Source: Ruminococcus sp. NK3A76 (GTDB lineage: Bacteria; Bacillota; Clostridia; Oscillospirales; Ruminococcaceae). Taken from it: a stretch of 64,000 nt of DNA. Under the pieces are notes generated by a model. The model saw only the letters and a list, made by a program, of their open reading frames with translations. It ran no database searches and had not been told where the DNA came from. The DNA lies in contig NZ_JMMA01000002.1 of the NCBI RefSeq assembly GCF_000686125.1, forward strand, positions 1,240,001 through 1,304,000, given 5' to 3'. How positions within the stretch are numbered: position 1 is the stretch's first letter; each line of letters begins with the position of its first letter. Of this stretch, positions 57,648 to 64,000 are shown piece after piece. The translations under genes were made by a program, and so were the position numbers.

Positions 57648-60600
57648 ATGAAGGATTTTGTTCACCTGCATCTTCATACTGAATACTCGCTTCTCGACGG
57701 CGCCTGCCGTATCGGGGAGCTTATTTCTCATGTCAAGAATATCGGTCAGAAAGCTGTTGCCATGACCGACCACGGGAATATGTTCGGCGCTATAGAGTTT
57801 TATGATGAATGCAAGGCGCAGGGTATAAAGCCCATAATCGGCTGCGAAGTCTATGTGGCACCCGGCTCACGCTTTGAAAAAGATACCAGATATGGCAGGA
57901 AATACTATCACCTTGTTTTGCTCTGTGAAAACATGACAGGCTATAAGAATCTTATCAAGCTCGTGTCTCTTGGCTATATGGAAGGCTTTTATGTCAGGCC
58001 ACGAATAGATTTAGAATTGCTCCAAAAGTATCACGAGGGGCTTATCTGCCTTTCTGCCTGTATGGCAGGTGAGATATCTGTGCTTCTTTCCGAAAACCGA
58101 TATGATAAAGCCGTTGAGACTGCAAAGCTGTATGAGAGCATTTTCGGAAAAGGTAATTACTATATTGAGATACAGAATCAGGATTTTATCGAACAAAAAA
58201 GGCTTTTCCCTCAGCTTATAAGGCTTTCAAAGCAGACCGGCATACCTCTTGTTGCCACCAACGACTGCCATTATATCAAGCGTGAGGACAGCGAGTATCA
58301 GCAGATTCTCATGTGTATATCCACCGGCTCGACTATCAAAGACACCGATAAAATGTCTATGCCGACCGACCAGTTCTATGTCAAAAACACAGATGAGATG
58401 TACGATGCTTTTCCGGGCTTCGAGGAAGCTCTCGAAAACACTGTAAAGATCGCCGACCGCTGTAATGTGGAGTTTGAATACGGCGTTACAAAGCTGCCCT
58501 ATTTCAAGCTCGATGGTGTTGACGATAATGAAAAATTCCTGCGTGATATGTGCAGCGAAGGCTTGTATAAGCGCTATAAAGAGCCTACACCACAGGCAAA
58601 GGAACGTATGGAGTATGAGCTTTCGGTCATTTCACAGATGGGGTATGTGAATTATTACCTTATAGTCTGGGATTTTATACACTTTGCTAAGAAAAACGGT
58701 ATTCCCGTTGGCTGCGGCCGTGGCTCGGGCGCAGGAAGCCTATGCGCTTATCTTATCGGCATAACTGATATCGACCCGCTTAAATATGAGCTCCTTTTTG
58801 AGAGGTTTTTAAACCCTGAACGTGTGTCTATGCCTGACTTTGATGTTGATTTCTGTATCGAAGGCAGACAGCGTGTCATTGACTATGTTATCAGACGTTA
58901 CGGCGAGGAGCACGTCAGCCAGATAATCACTTTCGGCACTTTGCAGGCAAAGCAGGCTGTCCGTGACTGTGCAAGGGCTATGGGGCATACTGTTGCTTTA
59001 GGTGATATGATAGCAAAGACTGTGCCAAGAACAATAGAGCTTGCAGAGGCAGTAGAGAGTGTAGAGCCTGTAAAGAAACTATATCATTCAAACGCTGATG
59101 CTCATGAAATAATTGATATGGCTATTCGTATCGAGGGCTTGCCGAGAAACGCATCGACTCACGCTGCCGGTGTGCTTATCACAAAAGACCCTGTAGTTAG
59201 CTATGTTCCGCTATATGCAAGAGACGGGCAGGTGCTTGCGCAATACACAATGACTGCACTTGAACGCCTTGGCCTATTGAAAATTGATTTTCTTGGCCTA
59301 AGAAACCTTACTATTATCAAGCATTGCTGCGAAGAGATAAGAAAGACAGAGCCCGGATTTGATATTTCAAGTATCCCTCTTGACGATAAGAGCGTATATC
59401 AAATGCTCTCAAAAGGCCGTACTCTCGGCGTTTTCCAGTTTGAGAGCCCCGGAATGACTGCAAATCTTATGAAACTGCGTCCTGAGCGTCTTGAAGATAT
59501 GATAGCAATGAACGCACTGTTCCGTCCGGGTCCAATGGATTCTATACCGACATATATCAGAAACCGCCATAATCCTTCACTCGTGACATATAAGCACGAA
59601 AAGCTAAAGCCTATCTTAGAGATAACCTATGGGTGCATAGTTTATCAGGAGCAGGTCATGCAGATATTCCGAAGTCTTGCAGGGTATTCATACGGCCGTG
59701 CTGATATCGTCAGACGTGCTATGGCAAAAAAGAAAAAGTCAGTCCTTGAAAACGAAAGAAAAGCGTTCATCTACGGTGACGCTGAATGCTCCGGCTGTAT
59801 TGCTAACGGAGTAGATGAAAAAACTGCAAGTGAAATCTTCGATGAGATGTCGTCGTTTGCATCATATGCTTTCAATAAATCCCACGCTGCGGCTTATTCG
59901 ACTATCGCATATCAGACTGCTTATCTTAAGTGCCACTATTTCTCGTCATATATGGCTGCTCTGATGACATCGGTCATAGGAGACAGCGCTGACAAGCTCT
60001 ACTCATATATTGAAGAATGCAAAAACAACGGCGTTTCAGTTCTTCCTGTAGATATCAACAAGAGCTTTTCCACATTTACGGCCGAGGGCAGCAGTATCCG
60101 CTTTGCGATGCTTGCTGTCAAGGGAGTAGGAGAGGGCGCTATCGAGCATATCGTAAATGAGCGTGAGAGTAACGGCCTGTACACATCTTTTCAGGATTTC
60201 TGTAAGCGTAATATATGCTTTGAAGTCAATTCCCGTGCTATAGAGAGTCTTATCAAATGCGGCGCCTTTGATTCTCTTGGCAATAACAGACATGAACTGC
60301 TTGATTCATACATTTCTGTTCTTGACAGCGTTGTTGAGCAAAGCAGGAGTGTTATCGACGGTCAGCTTGATTTCTTTGCGCTCTGCGGTGAAAAGACGGC
60401 AGATATTATAAGTATCCCTTCAAAGCCCGAATATACAGCACCCGAACTGCTGGAGCTTGAATATCAGTCGCTTGGTATGTATATATCAGGTCACCCAATT
60501 GATAAGTATCTTCCCTTTGCAAGTGCAGCCGGGCTTACAGGCCTTTCTGTAGTTTCTCAGATAGACGAGGAAGGTGACGAGCGTCGTGACGGCGAATGGA

Positions 60601-61109
60601 TAAACGTTATGGGAATAGTATCAAACAGGCGGCTATTAAAGACTAAAAAAGGCGACAGAATGGCCTTTGTCACAATTGAAGACAAAAAGGCCGGCTGTGA
60701 GCTTATATTCTTTCCCGATACGTTCAGCTTGTATGAAAACCTGACACTTGTCGGCAGCATGATATATGTTACCGGAAAGCTGAATGTCAGAAGCGATGAG
60801 GGTGCAAAGATAATCGTCAGCACTTGTGAGACAGCCGAAAAATACGTAAACAGCCTTAAAGGAATAAGACTTTTTATCAGACTCAGGTCTTCTGAAAAAG
60901 AAAAAATGCAGCTAATAAAAGAAGCTGCATCTGAATTCTGTGTTCAGTCGGGCGGAAACCCTCTTGTTATCTATTTTGATGACCTGAAAAAGATGACGAA
61001 CATAAAGGGAATCCCTGCTATAGAGCTTGATTATTCATCACTTTCAAAGCTCATAAGCATTGCCGGAGAAGGCAATGTGTTATTTGAAAAAAAGAAAGGG
61101 GGCAGATGA
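57648..61109 (+). CDS. dnaE: DNA polymerase III alpha subunit, DnaE type
   Basis: 1153-residue replicative polymerase. The PHP domain begins HLHLHTEYSLLDGA; the palm has GCGRGSGAGSL and the catalytic PDFDVDF; tandem helix-hairpin-helix and OB domains (about 985-1075, WINVMGIVSNRR) follow. It lacks the inserted exonuclease of PolC, so it is the DnaE1/DnaE3-type enzyme that cooperates with PolC at Firmicute forks. GGAGAAG precedes the ATG. The downstream small gene begins two bases after its stop. Confidence 0.97.
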   Translation: MKDFVHLHLHTEYSLLDGACRIGELISHVKNIGQKAVAMTDHGNMFGAIEFYDECKAQGIKPIIGCEVYVAPGSRFEKDTRYGRKYYHLVLLCENMTGYKNLIKLVSLGYMEGFYVRPRIDLELLQKYHEGLICLSACMAGEISVLLSENRYDKAVETAKLYESIFGKGNYYIEIQNQDFIEQKRLFPQLIRLSKQTGIPLVATNDCHYIKREDSEYQQILMCISTGSTIKDTDKMSMPTDQFYVKNTDEMYDAFPGFEEALENTVKIADRCNVEFEYGVTKLPYFKLDGVDDNEKFLRDMCSEGLYKRYKEPTPQAKERMEYELSVISQMGYVNYYLIVWDFIHFAKKNGIPVGCGRGSGAGSLCAYLIGITDIDPLKYELLFERFLNPERVSMPDFDVDFCIEGRQRVIDYVIRRYGEEHVSQIITFGTLQAKQAVRDCARAMGHTVALGDMIAKTVPRTIELAEAVESVEPVKKLYHSNADAHEIIDMAIRIEGLPRNASTHAAGVLITKDPVVSYVPLYARDGQVLAQYTMTALERLGLLKIDFLGLRNLTIIKHCCEEIRKTEPGFDISSIPLDDKSVYQMLSKGRTLGVFQFESPGMTANLMKLRPERLEDMIAMNALFRPGPMDSIPTYIRNRHNPSLVTYKHEKLKPILEITYGCIVYQEQVMQIFRSLAGYSYGRADIVRRAMAKKKKSVLENERKAFIYGDAECSGCIANGVDEKTASEIFDEMSSFASYAFNKSHAAAYSTIAYQTAYLKCHYFSSYMAALMTSVIGDSADKLYSYIEECKNNGVSVLPVDINKSFSTFTAEGSSIRFAMLAVKGVGEGAIEHIVNERESNGLYTSFQDFCKRNICFEVNSRAIESLIKCGAFDSLGNNRHELLDSYISVLDSVVEQSRSVIDGQLDFFALCGEKTADIISIPSKPEYTAPELLELEYQSLGMYISGHPIDKYLPFASAAGLTGLSVVSQIDEEGDERRDGEWINVMGIVSNRRLLKTKKGDRMAFVTIEDKKAGCELIFFPDTFSLYENLTLVGSMIYVTGKLNVRSDEGAKIIVSTCETAEKYVNSLKGIRLFIRLRSSEKEKMQLIKEAASEFCVQSGGNPLVIYFDDLKKMTNIKGIPAIELDYSSLSKLISIAGEGNVLFEKKKGGR

Positions 61110-61110
61110 T

Positions 61111-61278
61111 ATGGAATCAAGAAGGTATCTCGTAGTGCTTATCAATGGCGATTATGTTCAATTAACAGATATAGAAACAGGTGAGCCAATAACCATAGCT
61201 ATGGCACTTCTCCCGGAGGAGATAGAGGAAGGCGGCATTGTACTATACGAGAATTTCTGCTATGTATATTTAGGATAA
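61111..61278 (+). CDS. Small DUF3006-like protein
   Basis: 55-residue protein of beta-strand character (RRYLVVLINGDYVQLT, then ALLPEEIEEGGIVLY), a pattern like that of the short DUF3006 proteins, which are small and of unknown role. ATG 61111 follows a GGGGG site and comes one base after the dnaE stop, so it is translated with dnaE; an in-frame upstream start inside dnaE is unlikely. Last gene of the murD operon. Confidence 0.65.
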   Translation: MESRRYLVVLINGDYVQLTDIETGEPITIAMALLPEEIEEGGIVLYENFCYVYLG

Positions 61279-61280
61279 AA

Positions 61281-61312
61281 CAAGAGGCTGTTGTGGTTGC
61301 AACAGCCTCTTG
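61281..61312. terminator. Convergent terminator between the dnaE operon and ung
   Basis: 13-bp perfect stem CAAGAGGCTGTTG/CAACAGCCTCTTG with a 6-base loop; a T tract follows on the minus strand. Confidence 0.85.
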
Positions 61313-61315
61313 ATG

Positions 61316-61990
61316 TTATATGTTATGTATCTGCCAGTTTATTGGTTCTATCCCGTTTGCAGTCAGGAACGAATTGACCTTTGAAAAATGCCTGCACCCG
61401 AAAAAGCCGTTGTATGCCGACAGCGGCGACGGGTGAGCCGCCATGAAAACAGCGTGCCTGGGGTTTGTTATAAGCCCTCTTTTTGTTTTGGCGTTGCCGC
61501 CCCAGAGAATAAACGCAGTCGGAACATCTCTTTCATTGAGTTTTCTTATTATCTCATCAGTAAGTAGTTCCCAGCCTTTGCCTTTGTGGCTGTTTGCCTG
61601 CCCTTCACGAACAGTGAGCACTGTGTTTAACAGCAAGACGCCCTGCTTTGCCCAGTCTGTGAGCTCTCCGTTATTCGGCTCGCTGATGCCAAGGTCCTGA
61701 TAAAGCTCCTTGAAAATGTTTTTCAGGCTCGGGGGAGGCATAACACCTGCCTTTACCGAAAAGCAAAGTCCATGCGCCTGCCCGGCTCCGTGATAAGGGT
61801 CCTGCCCGATAATGACTGCCTTGACATTGTTGTAGTCGGTATATTTCAGAGAATTGAATATATCATACATATCAGGATATATCCTTTGTGTTGAATACTC
61901 CTGCTTTAAAAACTCTCTCAGCTTTAGATAATAAGGCTTTTTGAATTCGTCCTTTAGTATTTCGTCCCAGCTGTTGCCTATGTGTACCAT
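61316..61990 (-). CDS. ung: Uracil-DNA glycosylase
   Basis: 224-residue family 1 enzyme removing uracil from DNA. The water-activating loop is GQDPYHGAGQAHGL with the catalytic Asp, and the minor-groove loop is AHPSPLS with the catalytic His. Full length. Its ATG is two bases from the stop of a small membrane peptide, so translation is coupled. Last gene of a four-gene unit starting with the methyltransferase. Confidence 0.97.
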   Translation of the reverse strand: MVHIGNSWDEILKDEFKKPYYLKLREFLKQEYSTQRIYPDMYDIFNSLKYTDYNNVKAVIIGQDPYHGAGQAHGLCFSVKAGVMPPPSLKNIFKELYQDLGISEPNNGELTDWAKQGVLLLNTVLTVREGQANSHKGKGWELLTDEIIRKLNERDVPTAFILWGGNAKTKRGLITNPRHAVFMAAHPSPLSAYNGFFGCRHFSKVNSFLTANGIEPINWQIHNI

Positions 61991-61991
61991 A

Positions 61992-62114
61992 TCAGAATGC
62001 CATTCCTGCTACAGCAGATGCTACAAGACCGAGCACCATGAGTGCGCACAGTGTGAGTACGAGTATTCTGAGTATCAGGGGCTTCTTGTTGGGGTTAGAT
62101 ACTTTTTTGCTCAT
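61992..62114 (-). CDS. 40-residue single-helix membrane peptide
   Basis: ATG (62114-62112) to TGA (61994-61992), preceded by AAAGGATAATC. The product starts MSKKVSNPNKKPLILR, positively charged, followed by about 22 hydrophobic residues (LVLTLCALMVLGLVASAVAG) to the end, so it should insert with the N-terminus inside. It lies 20 bases after galE and one base before the ung start. No family recognised; it is well formed and in-operon, so I think it is a real small protein. Confidence 0.65.
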   Translation of the reverse strand: MSKKVSNPNKKPLILRILVLTLCALMVLGLVASAVAGMAF

Positions 62115-62134
62115 TTTGATTATCCTTTCTTTTA

Positions 62135-63148
62135 TCAAAGTCCGTTAGGGTTCTGTTTTGTGAAGGTCCAGCCGTCTCTGCACATATCGTCAAGATCGAA
62201 CTGCGCTTCCCAGCCGAAAAGCTCTTTTGCTTTCTTGGGATCGGAATAGCACCATGCGATATCGCCTGCACGTCTTGGCATCACCTTGTAGGGCAGCTCC
62301 TTGCCGCAGGCCTTTTCAAATGCGTGCAGAACGTCAAAAACGCTTGAGCCCTTACCGGTACCGAGGTTTACTGCTTCAACGCCTTTGTGTTCAAGAACAT
62401 ACTTAACAGCGCATATATGGCCTCTTGCAAGGTCAACAACATGGATATAATCTCTGACACCTGTGCCGTCAGGTGTATCATAGTCGTTGCCGAATACACC
62501 TAAGAATTCACGCTTGCCTACAGCCACCTGCTGAATGTAGGGGAAAAGGTTGTTCGGAATTCCGTTAGGGTCTTCACCGATAAGGCCACTGCTGTGAGCA
62601 CCTATCGGGTTGAAATAGCGAAGCAGTGATATGCTCCATTCATTATCGGCAACAGCTACGTCTTTGAGTATCTGCTCTATCATGACCTTTGTGAAACCAT
62701 AAGGATTAGTTGATGTGTGTGTAGGCATCGTCTCAACATAGGGAACAGGGTTTTCGTTGCCGTAAACTGTAGCAGACGATGAGAAAACTATCTTCTTGCA
62801 GCCATGCTCTCTCATAACCGATATAAGGTTAAGCGTACCTGTGATGTTGTTGTGGTAGTATTCAACAGGCTTGGCAACGCTTTCACCGACAGCCTTAAGA
62901 CCTGCAAAATGTATAACAGCATCTATCTCATTCTCGGCAAACACCTTTTCAAGGTCTTCTGTGTTGAGCAGGTCGCCCTCATAGAAGCCGAAATCTTTGC
63001 CTGTGATCTTCTTTATTCTTTTAAGAGCCTCAGGCTTTGAATTGGAGAAATTGTCAAAAACTACGATATCATAGCCGTTTTCAAGAAGCTCTACGCAGGT
63101 GTGGCTGCCGATAAAGCCTGCACCGCCGGTAACAAGTATCTTTCCCAT
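62135..63148 (-). CDS. galE: UDP-glucose 4-epimerase
   Basis: 337-residue short-chain dehydrogenase-fold enzyme interconverting UDP-glucose and UDP-galactose with bound NAD. TGGAGFIGSHT is the NAD loop, the catalytic Ser is in FSSSATVYG, and the Tyr/Lys pair in NPYGFTKVM. Normal length. Supplies galactosyl units for polysaccharides or uses dietary galactose. AAAGGAAC precedes the ATG. Second gene of the minus-strand operon. Confidence 0.97.
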   Translation of the reverse strand: MGKILVTGGAGFIGSHTCVELLENGYDIVVFDNFSNSKPEALKRIKKITGKDFGFYEGDLLNTEDLEKVFAENEIDAVIHFAGLKAVGESVAKPVEYYHNNITGTLNLISVMREHGCKKIVFSSSATVYGNENPVPYVETMPTHTSTNPYGFTKVMIEQILKDVAVADNEWSISLLRYFNPIGAHSSGLIGEDPNGIPNNLFPYIQQVAVGKREFLGVFGNDYDTPDGTGVRDYIHVVDLARGHICAVKYVLEHKGVEAVNLGTGKGSSVFDVLHAFEKACGKELPYKVMPRRAGDIAWCYSDPKKAKELFGWEAQFDLDDMCRDGWTFTKQNPNGL

Positions 63149-63155
63149 AGTATTA

Positions 63156-63770
63156 TCAGTTCCTTTCAGTTTTGTTGTTTTTGATTATTGCAATAGCACA
63201 TGGCATCCTTCCGTCAGCAAGCTCATAGCTTATGTCTTCATAGCCTGCCCCTTCAAAGAATGCTTTATAGCAAAACAGGTCAAAGTCCGTCTTGAAATCA
63301 ACGCCCATAATGCTTAGGATCTTTTCAGCCATCTTAGAGGAGCTTTTGCCGGCATTGACGTATGTCGGGATAATTATAAGCCCGCCCGGTCTGCAAACAC
63401 GCTCAAATTCCTTAAGAGCTGCATACGGGTCATCAAGCAGGTGTATGACATTTCCTGCCACAACTGCATCAAAGCTGCTGTCTTTGACCTTGAGCGAGGT
63501 GATATCAGCTTTTCTGTATATGATATTATCATACCTTCTGCACTTTTTCTCAGCCACCCTGAGCATCTTGCTTGAAAAGTCAGTAGCAACGAGCTTTTTG
63601 CATACAGGGGCAATATGAACTGATATAGCACCCGTTCCGCAGGCACATTCCAAAACTGTATCGCTGCTGCCTATATAGCCTGCAACTATTTCGCCTGTGT
63701 GCTTGTAAACATCGCCGTTGTATGCATTTTCAAAGACATCATAAACGCCCGAAACTTTATCCCAGAACAT
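63156..63770 (-). CDS. Class I SAM-dependent methyltransferase
   Basis: 204-residue methyltransferase. Motif I is VLECACGTGAISVHI, motif II is LVATDFSSKML, and NVIHLLDDP lies at the post-II/III position; this is the UbiE/Methyltransf_11-like type acting on small molecules. ATG 63770 is five bases after GGGAGG; an upstream ATG seven codons earlier lacks a site. First gene of the operon with galE, the small peptide and ung; no substrate can be named. Confidence 0.9.
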   Translation of the reverse strand: MFWDKVSGVYDVFENAYNGDVYKHTGEIVAGYIGSSDTVLECACGTGAISVHIAPVCKKLVATDFSSKMLRVAEKKCRRYDNIIYRKADITSLKVKDSSFDAVVAGNVIHLLDDPYAALKEFERVCRPGGLIIIPTYVNAGKSSSKMAEKILSIMGVDFKTDFDLFCYKAFFEGAGYEDISYELADGRMPCAIAIIKNNKTERN

Positions 63771-63802
63771 ATATACCTCCCGATAAAACAATATTCAATA
63801 AT

Positions 63803-63830
63803 ATTATATCACATTTTGAAAATAATGCAA
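63803..63830 (-). promoter_or_regulatory. Promoter of the methyltransferase-galE-ung operon
   Basis: Minus strand TTGCAT (63830-63825), 16 bases, TATAAT (63808-63803). Confidence 0.72.
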
Positions 63831-63848
63831 GCCTAAATAAAAATAAAG

Positions 63849-63877
63849 TTGCATATTTTGTGCTGTTGTGGTATAAT
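63849..63877 (+). promoter_or_regulatory. Promoter of the gene at the right edge
   Basis: TTGCAT (63849-63854), 17 bases, TATAAT (63872-63877). Confidence 0.78.
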
Positions 63878-63916
63878 TATCTTAATAAATATCACATTAT
63901 TGGCAGGTGAGCAGCT

Positions 63917-64000
63917 TTGAGCGAGCAGTGGCGTGGTGTAAGGGGAGATATAGCAAAATTTTGCAAGGATAATAATATTCCCGAAACACAAATAAAGTTA
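63917..64000 (+). CDS. Unidentified gene, cut by the right window edge
   Basis: TTG at 63917 with AGGTGA six bases upstream opens a frame reading MSEQWRGVRGDIAKF and continuing to the end of the window (28 codons, no stop). A good promoter lies 40 bases upstream. Too little is visible to name it. Confidence 0.55.
   Translation, partial: MSEQWRGVRGDIAKFCKDNNIPETQIKL

Overview
The window looks like a piece of a low-to-mid GC Firmicute chromosome, most likely a Ruminococcus-like member of the Oscillospiraceae (class Clostridia). The evidence is the gene order hprK-murB-rapZ-whiA-dnaE, strong Shine-Dalgarno sites with frequent GTG and TTG starts, many sigma-A promoters (TTGACA-17-TATAAT), an AzlCD pair, HD-GYP and MCP signalling genes, and two indolepyruvate:ferredoxin oxidoreductase / phenylacetate-CoA ligase cassettes. 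The species call is inference; no rRNA gene is present.

Layout. 1-2.3 kb: the end of an IS256-family transposase, an XRE regulator, a fold-back MITE-like repeat and two tRNA-Gln genes. 2.5-9.5 kb: purA, tRNA-Leu, an S26-like peptidase, an HtrA protease, a GNAT enzyme, a PLD/cardiolipin-synthase-like lipoprotein, a deoxyinosine glycosylase and a Cof-type phosphatase. 9.7-13.3 kb: first iorA-iorB-paaK cassette. 13.4-16.0 kb: a decaying stretch with a broken FUSC-like/HAD gene, a second MITE copy sitting just after a promoter, and a badly broken circularly permuted ATP-grasp gene. 16.0-18.9 kb: two intact M14/aspartoacylase-like paralogues, one lacking its zinc histidines, and a RelA/SpoT-domain protein. 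19-24.3 kb: azlCD, a Cthe_2159-like lipoprotein, secG, an internally deleted IS200/IS605 element and rnr. 24.6-28.8 kb: second iorA-iorB-paaK cassette, ending with a double-ACT protein. 28.9-41.4 kb: an ECF-S-like/Reg_prop/HD-GYP fusion, an HprK-like protein behind a small ORF, an exonuclease, an MCP, a flavodoxin, a phosphodiesterase, an SGNH hydrolase, an AraC regulator, a GyrI-like protein and an OGG-like glycosylase. 41.5-46 kb: a duplicated CCCH protein (DUF6062-like), a 755-bp gap with nonamer repeats, rlmB and a P-type ATPase-like protein without catalytic motifs. 46-64 kb: an IspD/TarI-type gene, prs, an 11-gene murD-to-dnaE operon, and an opposing methyltransferase-galE-small peptide-ung operon.

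How it fits together. The Ior enzymes interconvert aryl-pyruvates and aryl-acetyl-CoA using ferredoxin, and the PaaK ligases activate aryl acetates, so each cassette can link free aryl acetates to aromatic amino acids in either direction. The murD operon joins peptidoglycan precursor synthesis (murD, murB), carbon and envelope control (hprK, rapZ, whiA) and replication (dnaE). The most unusual content is the paired M14 proteins with a RelA/SpoT protein behind a dead ATP-grasp gene, the catalytically stripped P-type ATPase homologue, the ECF/Reg_prop/HD-GYP fusion, the duplicated CCCH protein, and several non-coding structures: the MITE, the 37-bp-arm hairpin in the murD leader, and the nonamer cluster before rlmB.
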